Positions 51,689-60,516 of a stretch of 64,000 nucleotides of DNA are shown one piece after another. Every line of letters begins with the position of its first letter. Positions within the stretch are counted from its first letter, which is position 1. The DNA is from Liminaster sp017519885 (GTDB taxonomy: Bacteria; Bacteroidota; Bacteroidia; Bacteroidales; UBA3663): contig JAFWRO010000033.1 of assembly GCA_017519885.1 (NCBI GenBank), positions 50,706 to 114,705 on the forward strand, in the 5' to 3' direction. The position numbers and the translations under genes are program-made. Below the pieces are notes generated by a model. It saw nothing but the letters and a program-made list of their open reading frames with translations. It was not told the DNA's origin and searched no databases.

Positions 51689-51925
51689 ATGAAAAAGGCT
51701 GCAATCATTATCGTCATCGCCAGTATGGTAGTTCTGGACCTTATCCTTTCAGGAATGAACGTTATCCTTGGCCTACTGCTCATCATCGGAGCAGGACTGT
51801 TCGCTTATCTGATGGACTCGATGAACCACGAGCCACGACGCACCACCAGCATCACACGTGCTGCACGTCAGAACCGTGAGTTGCAGGAGGCCGCGCCAAA
51901 GGCCGAACTCAGCATTGCCGTCTGA
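51689..51925 (+). CDS. Small two-helix membrane protein
   Basis: The 78-residue protein starts MKKAAIIIVIASMVVLDLIL. It has two closely spaced hydrophobic segments (about 4-22 and 25-46) and a short basic, polar tail (EPRRTTSITRAARQNRELQE). No family is recognised. The longer frame to 51617 adds a non-hydrophobic stretch and is not favoured. The gene is divergent from the WYL regulator, and its stop codon directly abuts that of the convergent cyclophilin gene. Confidence 0.6.
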   Translation: MKKAAIIIVIASMVVLDLILSGMNVILGLLLIIGAGLFAYLMDSMNHEPRRTTSITRAARQNRELQEAAPKAELSIAV

Positions 51926-52738
51926 TCACTTGATGACGCGAATCTTCATACGCACGTCGGTCTTTGGGCGATTCACAGCATTGCTTTCGAGGGCTGCGAT
52001 CTTCGAAATGACATCAAGGCCCTCGACGACTTCACCGTAGCATGTGTATTCGCCATAGATGTGATAGGCTCCACCTATCGTACTGTAAGCTTCACGCTCG
52101 GCAGGAGTGAAGAAACGTGTGCCGGGCATAGTGCGGGCAATGCTGTCGATGTTGTGGTTGATGCGACGCGCCAACTGATTGTATTCGGCTATACTTGTGG
52201 TCTTGAGCATAGCCAGTGAATCTTTCACAGACTGGGTCATCACCTTGCGTTGGGCTGCCTTACGTGCCGTCGCATTGTGTGTCTTTTCCCAATTGTTGAG
52301 CGTAGCTTCGCTCATCACGTAACCATCGACGATGAAGAACATCGACATGTCGGAGTTGACCACACCTTCACGATGAGGGGCACAGAGAGCTCCCTTTTTC
52401 GGGACATGGTTCTTGCGAATTTCTGCAGGAATCTCTTCACTGAGGTCACCCCAGCCGATACTTTGTCCAGGCAAGGCAGTCTTCGAGTCAGGAGCTCCTC
52501 CCTGGATCATGAACGTAGGCATGACACGCCCGAAGAGCGAGTCGTCGTAATATCCTGAACGAACCTTACTCAAGAAGTTAGCTACAGTGCGAGGGCAGTC
52601 GTCGTAAAGCATCACTCGCATGTTGCCCATATTGGTGGTGATGAGCACCTCGTGAGTTTGGGCTTTGGCAGTTTGGCCAGTCACATTGGGCAAAAGAGCC
52701 AAAGCGAGCAGAGAAAGAAGAACTGATAGTTTTTTCAT
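51926..52738 (-). CDS. Secreted cyclophilin-type peptidyl-prolyl isomerase
   Basis: The 270-residue protein has a signal peptide (MKKLSVLLSLLALALLPNVTG). The cyclophilin core shows LITTNMGNMRVMLYDDCPRT, FGRVMPTFMIQGGAPDS and MSMFFIVDG, ending in YTCYGEVVEGLDVISKI. The central part carries the same kind of helical insertion (about residues 150-215) as the cytoplasmic paralogue at 16595. It should act as a folding helper in the periplasm. The frame extends to 52774, but the signal peptide sets the start. Its stop is immediately next to the convergent small membrane protein's stop. Confidence 0.88.
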   Translation of the reverse strand: MKKLSVLLSLLALALLPNVTGQTAKAQTHEVLITTNMGNMRVMLYDDCPRTVANFLSKVRSGYYDDSLFGRVMPTFMIQGGAPDSKTALPGQSIGWGDLSEEIPAEIRKNHVPKKGALCAPHREGVVNSDMSMFFIVDGYVMSEATLNNWEKTHNATARKAAQRKVMTQSVKDSLAMLKTTSIAEYNQLARRINHNIDSIARTMPGTRFFTPAEREAYSTIGGAYHIYGEYTCYGEVVEGLDVISKIAALESNAVNRPKTDVRMKIRVIK

Positions 52739-52760
52739 GAACAAAAATTGAAAGGTAAAA

Positions 52761-52788
52761 GCCCTTCCCTCCATACAGAGAGAAGGGC
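52761..52788 (-). terminator. Terminator of guaB
   Basis: GCCCTTC-CCTCCATACAGAGA-GAAGGGC forms a 7-bp stem with further partial pairing. On the minus strand it is followed by TTTTACC. It lies between guaB and the secreted cyclophilin. Confidence 0.6.
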
Positions 52789-52836
52789 ATATTGTTAGAA
52801 TAATAGACCTTAGAGGTCGAAAGTCACTTTCGACAA

Positions 52837-54318
52837 TTACTCACCACGGCTATAGTTGGGAGCCTCCTTGGTGATGGTCACATCGTGAGGATGCGACTCG
52901 AGAATACCAGCATTGGTGATACGCGTGAACTTCGAGGTTGCATGCAGTGTCGGAATATCCTTGGCACCACAATAGCCCATACCGGCACGCAGACCACCTA
53001 CCATCTGATAGATTACCTCATTGACATTTCCCTTGTAAGGAACGCGACTTACAATGCCTTCGGGAACGAGCTTCTTCACATCAGCCTCGCCCGACTGGAA
53101 GTAGCGATCCTTAGAGCCAGCCTGCATGGCATCGAGCGAACCCATGCCACGATAACCCTTGAACTTACGTCCGTTGAAGAGGATGGTCTCACCGGGAGAT
53201 TCCTCGACACCAGCCAGCAGTCCACCGAGCATTACACAGTAACCACCAGCAGCAATAGCCTTGACAATATCGCCAGAGTAACGGATGCCACCATCGGCAA
53301 TGAGCGGGATATCGGTACCACGGAGTGCCTTGGCCACGTCATAGACGGCTGAAAGCTGCGGAACACCGATACCTGCCACGATACGTGTAGTGCAGATGGA
53401 ACCAGGGCCAATACCGACCTTCACCGAGTCGGCGCCTGCATCGGCAAGATACTTGGCAGCCTCGCCTGTTGCTATATTACCTACCACAACATCGATGCAG
53501 TCGTAGGTAGCCTTGATCTTTTCGAGCACTGTAACTACACCCTTTGAATGACCATGAGCGGTATCTACCACCACAGCATCGACACCTGCATCAACGAGAG
53601 CGGCCACACGCTCCATCACATCACCAGTGACACCGACACCTGCTGCTACACGCAAGCGGCCACGGTCGTCCTTGCATGCCAATGGCTTGTCCTTGGCTTT
53701 TGTGATATCCTTATAGGTAATCAAGCCTACCAGTCGCCCTTCCACATCGACCACGGGGAGTTTCTCAATCTTGTGCTCCTGAAGGATGTCCTCAGCCTGA
53801 GCGAGAGTAGTACCGACAGTGGTCGTAACAAGGTTCTCAGTGGTCATCACCTCGGAAATCTGACGATTCAGGTCCTTCTGGAAACGCAGGTCACGATTGG
53901 TAACAATACCAACGAGGCGACGATCGGCTCCAACTACTACGGGAATGCCACCAATATGATATTCAGACATCAAGGAAAGGACATCGCGCACGGTAGCGTT
54001 AGGCGTTGTGCAAATGGGAGCGTATATCATACCGTTCTCGGCACGCTTCACCTGGCTGACCTGATGCGCCTGAGCCTCAATGCTCATGTTCTTATGGATA
54101 ACGCCAATACCGCCTTCACGAGCCATGGCAATAGCCATCTTGGCCTCGGTCACTGTATCCATAGCAGCCGAGACAATAGGAACATTAAGCGTAATATTGC
54201 GTGAGAACTTGGTGCTCAAGTCCACTAGGCGTGGCAGCACCTCACTGTACTGTGGGACGAGGAGGACATCATCGAAGGTCAATCCGTCCATAACGACCTT
54301 GTCGGCAAGAAAACTCAT
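52837..54318 (-). CDS. guaB: IMP dehydrogenase
   Basis: The 493-residue enzyme oxidises IMP to XMP with NAD, the first committed step to GMP. The barrel starts GLTFDDVLLVPQYSEVLPR. The catalytic cysteine is in GIGPGSICTTRIVAG, the IMP-binding DGGIRYSGDIVKA follows, and GYRGMGSLDAM marks the flap side. Two CBS domains are inserted (VRDVLSLMSEYHIGGIPVV; ITKAKDKPLACKDD at their end). Length is usual. AAAGGAT lies just before the start, one of the few Shine-Dalgarno-like sequences here. It has its own promoter and terminator. Confidence 0.96.
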   Translation of the reverse strand: MSFLADKVVMDGLTFDDVLLVPQYSEVLPRLVDLSTKFSRNITLNVPIVSAAMDTVTEAKMAIAMAREGGIGVIHKNMSIEAQAHQVSQVKRAENGMIYAPICTTPNATVRDVLSLMSEYHIGGIPVVVGADRRLVGIVTNRDLRFQKDLNRQISEVMTTENLVTTTVGTTLAQAEDILQEHKIEKLPVVDVEGRLVGLITYKDITKAKDKPLACKDDRGRLRVAAGVGVTGDVMERVAALVDAGVDAVVVDTAHGHSKGVVTVLEKIKATYDCIDVVVGNIATGEAAKYLADAGADSVKVGIGPGSICTTRIVAGIGVPQLSAVYDVAKALRGTDIPLIADGGIRYSGDIVKAIAAGGYCVMLGGLLAGVEESPGETILFNGRKFKGYRGMGSLDAMQAGSKDRYFQSGEADVKKLVPEGIVSRVPYKGNVNEVIYQMVGGLRAGMGYCGAKDIPTLHATSKFTRITNAGILESHPHDVTITKEAPNYSRGE

Positions 54319-54377
54319 AACTTTATCCTTTTAAAAATTACAATCAGTGAATCGTAACGTTTGAATTTTATTGCCTG

Positions 54378-54409
54378 CAAAGATAATTGTATTTTTCGAA
54401 ATATACAAA
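54378..54409 (-). promoter_or_regulatory. guaB promoter
   Basis: On the minus strand TTTG (54409-54406), exactly 20 bp, TATCTTTG (54385-54378). The start codon is 60 bp downstream. Confidence 0.75.
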
Positions 54410-54416
54410 TAATTAG

Positions 54417-54452
54417 TGGGAAATTTTCGTTTTCAGACGAAATTTCCCACTT
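54417..54452 (-). terminator. Terminator after the acyltransferase gene
   Basis: GTGGGAAATTT(T)CGT pairs with ACG-AAATTTCCCAC around a TTTCAG loop, a stem of about 14 bp. It is the probable end of the dxs-to-acyltransferase run. Confidence 0.65.
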
Positions 54453-54476
54453 TATGCGAACGATTGAAATCTGTAA

Positions 54477-55241
54477 TTAATCTCTTTTCTTTACCTGCGG
54501 GAGGAATTCAGCCTCAAGCTTGGCATAGTTCTCGACAAACCACTTGTGCCAATAGCGTGTCATCTCACCATGGGTCTGGCCCATGATACCTTCGTCGTAC
54601 GACACACGCTTGCCAATCTCGATGCACTCTGGTCCTGGATTCAGGCAGAAATCCTTCTTGGGCAGCAGATAGCCGGTGCCGAAGATAGTGACGGGAACAA
54701 TGTCGCACTTCAGTTGTTCGGCAAGATGAAAAGCGCCACGACGGAACTTATGCACCTGGCAATCTTCCGAGCGGGTGCCTTCGGGGAAGATGAGCACCGA
54801 ATAACCACGTTTCATACACTTGCTGATATGTGCCAGCATCTCTTCCATCGACATCGTGGCGGGGAAGAAATCCGCAAAGCGCACCACATGACCATAGATC
54901 TTGCTATCCCACACCCATTGTCCTGTCATTACAATAAGACGATTGGTGAGCATCAGAGTAGCAGGAAGGTCAAGCAGCGACTGATGGTTGGCGATGATAA
55001 GTGCAGGCTTCTTGAAGGTCTCTTCATACGGGTTGCGCAAGATCGGGTTCACCTTTGTCACGCAGTGATAGGAGAAGAAGCGGCAGAACCTGCGTATATG
55101 TCGATGCAGACGATAACGCACACGTTCATTATCGCCAAACCAGGCATAGATCCTGGCCAGGGGGGCAATGATGAAGAAAATGTATCCGAGCAGGATGCCA
55201 AATTCAAGATATGTTATTATAAGTCTGAACCAACGTGGCAT
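54477..55241 (-). CDS. Lysophospholipid acyltransferase (PlsC family)
   Basis: The 254-residue membrane protein transfers an acyl chain to lysophosphatidate or a similar lipid. It starts with a hydrophobic segment (YLEFGILLGYIFFIIAPLARI). The acyltransferase motif is H86-x4-D91 in NHQSLLDL, and FPEGTRS at 152-158 forms the phosphate-binding site. Similarity to 1-acyl-glycerol-3-phosphate acyltransferases is clear, but the exact lipid is not shown. It is the last gene of a same-strand run and starts 26 bp after the DUF4421 stop. Confidence 0.88.
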   Translation of the reverse strand: MPRWFRLIITYLEFGILLGYIFFIIAPLARIYAWFGDNERVRYRLHRHIRRFCRFFSYHCVTKVNPILRNPYEETFKKPALIIANHQSLLDLPATLMLTNRLIVMTGQWVWDSKIYGHVVRFADFFPATMSMEEMLAHISKCMKRGYSVLIFPEGTRSEDCQVHKFRRGAFHLAEQLKCDIVPVTIFGTGYLLPKKDFCLNPGPECIEIGKRVSYDEGIMGQTHGEMTRYWHKWFVENYAKLEAEFLPQVKKRD

Positions 55242-55267
55242 AGTGGACTGAGGATTATGAGGGGTTT

Positions 55268-56353
55268 TTAGAATCTGATGCCGAAGAAGAAACGCGATGA
55301 CCAGTCGAAGGTGTAAAGCGAAAACTTGTTCTCACCGGGAAAAGAATCAAGATTAGCCATGGCCATTACTCCTGTGACATAACGACTGAAGTTATATACA
55401 AAACTGGAATGTACCGTTCCATTGAACGTCAGTCTTTGACTGATGGCAGATGCGTATAACTCGTCGTACTGCAGTTGACCATTGCTATCCCAAAGGAGCA
55501 CGTCGTCGTATCGGCGATTGCGATGCCATACTGATATCATCGGCATAGCCGAAAAGTGAAGCAGGCAATGTGCATCGCCAAAGATGAAGTTGTAGGCATA
55601 TCCTCCACCCACACTAATCTGTGATTGTGACAGCTTGCGAAACTTGGCAATGCCCGTCATCCCTTCAACAAGCAGGTCTTTGACGATGGGGAAACTCAAC
55701 ATCTCGTCATTAATCATTGAAGCCGAATGCCAATAATTCAGAATAGCCAGCCACGAGCCGCTGCTTCGCTTCTGGATGATGGTATGCGACATTGCTGCAG
55801 GCAACGAGAACCGCTTTCGGCCAAAGACATAATAGAAGTTTGCCAGTATCATACGCTGATGAAAGTCATTCGCCTCCATGTCGAGCTTCTTTTCGACACT
55901 CCCTTCATCGACTTCCATCACACCGCTGAGCGAATAGGAATTATGCAGACGCAACTCCAAGCCGTATCCCTGCCCATAGGAGCAGAACGACCACTCCGAA
56001 TCGCCATGACTGGAGAAGTCCTTCGAATAACTAAGGCCCCACCCGCGATACGAGATACCTGCCGACAAGAGCGTTGCCACACGTGTAGTAAGGTGACTCT
56101 TGACATTTACCGTGCCGAGCTGCGTAAAAGCCTGGTCATAATCCAGATAGGCCTTCGTACCAGCCAGATAGACATTGCCGTATCCTATAAACCCTTCCTT
56201 GGGCAAATGCAGATATGTCGTATCGCATCCCTTGATGTCGGCACTGTCAACCCAGTTCTTGAGTGCATGCCAGAAACCCTTGGCCTCCACCTGACCAGTG
56301 ACGGCTGACAGCACGACAAAAAGGAATAGACGGGTGATTGTGGAATACGACAT
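55268..56353 (-). CDS. DUF4421 outer-membrane-like protein
   Basis: The 361-residue protein has a signal peptide (LFLFVVLSAVTGQVEA). Its repeated amphipathic strands with aromatic ends (ISYRGWGLSYSKDFS, ILANFYYVFG, ISVGGGYAYNFIFGDAHC, DWSSRFFFGIRF at the C-terminus) suggest an outer-membrane barrel. It fits DUF4421, a Bacteroidetes family of unknown function. It lies between ftsK and the acyltransferase with short gaps (43 and 26 bp), so it may serve envelope assembly, but nothing shows this directly. Confidence 0.72.
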   Translation of the reverse strand: MSYSTITRLFLFVVLSAVTGQVEAKGFWHALKNWVDSADIKGCDTTYLHLPKEGFIGYGNVYLAGTKAYLDYDQAFTQLGTVNVKSHLTTRVATLLSAGISYRGWGLSYSKDFSSHGDSEWSFCSYGQGYGLELRLHNSYSLSGVMEVDEGSVEKKLDMEANDFHQRMILANFYYVFGRKRFSLPAAMSHTIIQKRSSGSWLAILNYWHSASMINDEMLSFPIVKDLLVEGMTGIAKFRKLSQSQISVGGGYAYNFIFGDAHCLLHFSAMPMISVWHRNRRYDDVLLWDSNGQLQYDELYASAISQRLTFNGTVHSSFVYNFSRYVTGVMAMANLDSFPGENKFSLYTFDWSSRFFFGIRF

Positions 56354-56396
56354 TGTCTGTTTGGGGGCTTAATGAATTAGGCTCTCGCTACAGGAA

Positions 56397-58991
56397 CTAC
56401 CGTGAGCTTATATCCTCGAGTATCGAACGAAGTTCCGAATCGCTTGTGACAAGCACGGCACGAGCTTTCGAACCACTGTATGGACCCACAATACCTGCAG
56501 CCTCCAGCTGGTCCATAATGCGGCCAGCCCTATTGTAGCCGATCTGGAACTTTCGCTGTATCATCGATGTGGAACCCTGGCCGGTAGCCACGACGAGCTC
56601 TGCACATTCGTTGAACAGCGGGTCAAGCTGATGCAGATCAACGGCTTCGCCATTGCCATCGGCGGCCTCACCCTCCTGGATCTTCGGTTCAGGCAGAATG
56701 AGAGCAGTAGGATAACCTTGCTGATCGGCAATGAAACGATTGATGCGATCCACCTCGGGCGTATCGACGAAGGCACACTGCACGCGGGTAGGCACGCTGC
56801 CCGTCGAGAACAGCAGGTCGCCACGACCAATGAGGTTCTGAGCACCCGGCTGGTCGAGGATGATGCCCGAATCAATGCCCGATGCCACACGGAACGCCAT
56901 TCTTGCCGGGAAGTTGGCCTTGATGATACCGGTCACGATCTTTGCCGAAGGACGCTGCGTAGCAATGATCATATGGATACCCACGGCACGAGCCTTCTGG
57001 GCGATACGCGCGATGGGAAGCTCCACTTCCTTACCTGCTGTCATGATGAGGTCGCCGTACTCGTCGATGATGGCGACGATGTATGGCAGGTAGCGGTGGT
57101 TGGTGCCCTCGCGACTGCCGATGGGTGCCGAGATGTGCTTGCGGGGATTCAGTTGACGATGGATGAACTTCTCGTTGTATTCCTTGATGTTGCGCACACC
57201 CGCATCCTCCACCAATGCGTAACGGTCCTCCATCTCCGCACAGAGCGACTTGAGGATGTCCACTGTCTTGGTGACATCGGTGATGATGGGGTTCTCCTGG
57301 TCGGGCAGCTTCGCTAGATAGTGCTTCTCGATGCGCTTGTAGATGCTGAACTCCACCATCTTGGGATCGACGAGCACGATCTTGAGCTGCGAAGGATGCT
57401 TCTTGTAGAGCAGCGAAGTGATGATGGCATTCAAGCCTACCGACTTGCCCTGGCCGGTAGCACCAGCCACGAGGAGGTGGGGTGCCTTGGTAAGGTCGAA
57501 GGTGAACACTTCGTTCATGATCGTCTTGCCAAGCGCAATGGGCAGTTCGTACTTCGACTCCTGGAAGGCGCGCGAAGAGATACAGTCGCGCATCGACACG
57601 GTCTGCGGGTCATTGTTGGGCACCTCGATGCCGATGGCCGACTTGCCGGGAATCGGGGCGATGATGCGGATACCCGACTTCGAGGCAATCGACATGGCAA
57701 TCTCGTCGCTCAGGTTCTTCACGCGGCTGATCTTGGTGCCGCTCTCCAATACTATCTCGAAAAGCGTGATCGTAGGACCCACGGTGGCCGAGATCGACTG
57801 GATCTCGATGCCGTAGTCCGACAGGGTCTGACGTATCTTCTCCTTGTTGGCCGTCTGTTCGTCCATGTCGATGGGCGAATGGTTCGGATAGGATTTCAGC
57901 AGGTCAAAAGTCGGGAACTTGTAGTGGCTGAGATCTGCCGTGGGATCGTAATCGGTCTTGGGGAGGTCATTGGTGGATTCTGCGACGGGAGCCTTCACAA
58001 CGTCAGTCTTGCCCGTCTTGACCACAAAAACCGGGTCGTCGGCGGCATTATCCTTTTTAACCTCTACAGGTTTATTGGCTTCCTTTGTCTCAGCGCCAAA
58101 AGCGATGGCGACCTGTCCCGTTTCATCCTTGGTGGTCGGAACCGGCTCATCGGGAACGATGGTTTCGGGCGTGGAGATATCCCCGGTATCGATGGTGCTG
58201 ATGGTTTCATCGTCAGACGTGTCCTCATCCAAATGTGCCAGGCGTTCAGCCTCCAGTTGTGCCTGACGTTCGGCTTCACGTTCAGCCTTCTCCTCCCTGC
58301 GCTTGTCCAGTCGAGCCTGGAGCCAGGGGATAAGGCCAAATAGTGTACGCGTCTTTTCGATGGTGCTGTCAAACATGAAGGTGGCCAGTATCAGGCCCGA
58401 TGCAATCAGGAACAGCACAAGACCAGGTACGTGGAGGTTGGCAATGAGCAGTTGGGTAAGCTCATAGCCATGCTTGCCACCCAGATAGATGAAGTTCGAC
58501 TGCAATCCAGTGCCGAACAACGTGTCAAGGATGTAGCTCATTGCACTGAAGAACAGCGATAGCCAGATCACCATGAACGATGTGCGCACGAACGAGCCCA
58601 GCAGACGTGGGACAGGCCCCGAAGTCATCAACCCCTGTCCGAATCGGAACAACAGGACGACGAAGAGCAGCACCGGCAGGCCGAGCCAGCGATTGACGCA
58701 CCACTCCGACGTGAAGGCACCAAACGTTCCAACCCAGTTGTGCACGTCGTTGTTCGGAAGGAATATCTTGTACCAGCTGAGGTTCTCCAGGATGGCCTGG
58801 TCATCTTTGCCGGTGACGATGAACGACAAGAATCCGATGCCCAGCAGTGCTGCAAGCAACATAACAAGTAATCCTGCGGTGAACCTTGCCTGTTCACCGC
58901 GCAGGAAGGCCAGCAGGCGCGATGGCTGCTTCGGCCCCTTCCCCTTTGCATTTTTCTCCTTGGGAGCAGTAGTGTTCTTTTCTTTGCCCAT
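56397..58991 (-). CDS. ftsK: DNA translocase FtsK/SpoIIIE
   Basis: The 864-residue protein pumps DNA at the septum and helps resolve chromosome dimers. The N-terminal part has four or five membrane helices (for example TAGLLVMLLAALLGIGFLSF). An acidic, poorly conserved linker follows (about 240-370). The motor has Walker A in GATGQGKSVGLN, Walker B in AIIDEYGDLIM and RPSAKIVTGIIKANFPARMA. The C-terminal winged-helix gamma domain (TSMIQRKFQIGYNRAGRIM) should read polar sequences. Six base pairs separate its start from the trkH stop. Confidence 0.95.
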   Translation of the reverse strand: MGKEKNTTAPKEKNAKGKGPKQPSRLLAFLRGEQARFTAGLLVMLLAALLGIGFLSFIVTGKDDQAILENLSWYKIFLPNNDVHNWVGTFGAFTSEWCVNRWLGLPVLLFVVLLFRFGQGLMTSGPVPRLLGSFVRTSFMVIWLSLFFSAMSYILDTLFGTGLQSNFIYLGGKHGYELTQLLIANLHVPGLVLFLIASGLILATFMFDSTIEKTRTLFGLIPWLQARLDKRREEKAEREAERQAQLEAERLAHLDEDTSDDETISTIDTGDISTPETIVPDEPVPTTKDETGQVAIAFGAETKEANKPVEVKKDNAADDPVFVVKTGKTDVVKAPVAESTNDLPKTDYDPTADLSHYKFPTFDLLKSYPNHSPIDMDEQTANKEKIRQTLSDYGIEIQSISATVGPTITLFEIVLESGTKISRVKNLSDEIAMSIASKSGIRIIAPIPGKSAIGIEVPNNDPQTVSMRDCISSRAFQESKYELPIALGKTIMNEVFTFDLTKAPHLLVAGATGQGKSVGLNAIITSLLYKKHPSQLKIVLVDPKMVEFSIYKRIEKHYLAKLPDQENPIITDVTKTVDILKSLCAEMEDRYALVEDAGVRNIKEYNEKFIHRQLNPRKHISAPIGSREGTNHRYLPYIVAIIDEYGDLIMTAGKEVELPIARIAQKARAVGIHMIIATQRPSAKIVTGIIKANFPARMAFRVASGIDSGIILDQPGAQNLIGRGDLLFSTGSVPTRVQCAFVDTPEVDRINRFIADQQGYPTALILPEPKIQEGEAADGNGEAVDLHQLDPLFNECAELVVATGQGSTSMIQRKFQIGYNRAGRIMDQLEAAGIVGPYSGSKARAVLVTSDSELRSILEDISSR

Positions 58992-58997
58992 TCTAAA

Positions 58998-60509
58998 CTA
59001 GTTTTTCCAAAACATTGGTGTAAATATAACCATAACAGTGAATATCTCAAGACGTCCCACCAGCATCAGAAAGCTGAGGTACCATTTGGCAGCGGCAGGC
59101 AGCCATGCCCAGGTGAAGGCCGGACCCGTGTCTCCAAGGGCCGGTCCGGTGTTGCCCAGGGCAGAGATGGCTGTGCCGATGGAAGTTTCAAAATTGAGGC
59201 CGAAACATTGCAGGATGAAGATCGACACGACCAGCAGCATCAGGTAGATCGACAGCATGGCCAGGATCTTGAAGACTGCATTGTCCGACAATGCCTGCCC
59301 GTTGAGTCGCACGTGGCTGTACGAACGCGGCATCAAGGCGTGCAGAAACTGGTTGCGTCCGTTCTTGATCAGTACCACGAAACGGACTACCTTCAGACCA
59401 CCTGCCGTACTCGACGAGCAACCGCCCATCACCATCATCAGCAATGTCGGCAGCCAGAAGATCGAGCCCCACAGGTTGTAATCGAAGTACTCGGCCTGGT
59501 ATCCAGCACTTGAAATGATGGTCAGCGTGTGGAACATCGAAGCTCTTAACGTGCACTCCAGTGTGCCGTCACCCAGCGTGGCCATATCGTCGGCTGGTAT
59601 CAGCCCGTTCAGGCGCGTCAGATAATTGAGCAACATGAACAGCACCGTGAATCCAGCCACTGCACCGGCGAACCATCGCAGCTCCTCGTTCTTCCACATC
59701 AGGCCGACATGTCCCCTCGACAGCATGTAGAACAGATTGAAGTTGATCGACGTAAGGAAGAGGAACACAATGCAGACGTATTCTATATAGGCCGAATGGA
59801 AATGACCGATGGAGTCGGAATGTGTTGAGAATCCACCCGAAGCCATGGTTGAGAACGAATGGCAGACAGCATCAAACCACCCCATATCGCCCAGTCCATA
59901 GAGCACGGCACAAGCCACTGTCAGCAGCATATAGATGCCCCAGAGGCGGCGTGCCGTCTCGTCAATCTTTGGTCGAAGCTTATCGACCGACAGGCCATTG
60001 GTCTCTGCCCCAAACACCTGCGTGGCTCCTGCACCGATCAGCGGCAGCAGAGCCAGGCTGAAGACCACGATGCCGAGACCGCCCATCCACTGCATCAGAT
60101 GGCGCCAGAACAGGATGCCGTGAGGCTGCATCTCCAGATCGGTGATTGTCGTGCAACCCGTCGTCGTGAATCCCGACATAGCCTCAAGAAACGCGCTCGA
60201 GATGTCATCGCACGCCCCCGAAAGCCGGAGCGGTATCATGCTGAGCAGACAGAAGACGAACCACGACATCGAGACCACAAGGAAGCCCTCTCGTGTGGTG
60301 ATCTTCGTCGAATGTTCGCGGCTACCGTACCACGTGACAAAACCCACCGTTGCAGTGATGGCCGTTCCCAACAGCAGTGTCCACCAGTCGCTCTCGCCCA
60401 ATGTATAGTGGTAATAGAGCGCCACTACGGTACTCAAGCCCATGAAGCCAGCCTCCATGAGCAGCAGGACACCGAAGATGTAGCGAATCAGCCGCCAGTT
60501 GATTTTCAT
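58998..60509 (-). CDS. trkH: Potassium uptake channel protein TrkH
   Basis: The 503-residue inner-membrane protein moves K+ together with TrkA. Four pore loops are visible by their filter segments: GFTTTGCTT, MASGGFSTH, ISSAGYQ and ALGNTGPA. Helix pairs between them match the TrkH/KtrB fold. The frame extends to 60557, but ATG 60509 (MKINWRLIRYIFGVLLLMEA) is the natural start. trkA lies 7 bp upstream on the same strand, so both are translated from one message. Confidence 0.93.
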   Translation of the reverse strand: MKINWRLIRYIFGVLLLMEAGFMGLSTVVALYYHYTLGESDWWTLLLGTAITATVGFVTWYGSREHSTKITTREGFLVVSMSWFVFCLLSMIPLRLSGACDDISSAFLEAMSGFTTTGCTTITDLEMQPHGILFWRHLMQWMGGLGIVVFSLALLPLIGAGATQVFGAETNGLSVDKLRPKIDETARRLWGIYMLLTVACAVLYGLGDMGWFDAVCHSFSTMASGGFSTHSDSIGHFHSAYIEYVCIVFLFLTSINFNLFYMLSRGHVGLMWKNEELRWFAGAVAGFTVLFMLLNYLTRLNGLIPADDMATLGDGTLECTLRASMFHTLTIISSAGYQAEYFDYNLWGSIFWLPTLLMMVMGGCSSSTAGGLKVVRFVVLIKNGRNQFLHALMPRSYSHVRLNGQALSDNAVFKILAMLSIYLMLLVVSIFILQCFGLNFETSIGTAISALGNTGPALGDTGPAFTWAWLPAAAKWYLSFLMLVGRLEIFTVMVIFTPMFWKN

Positions 60510-60516
60510 TGTTCCG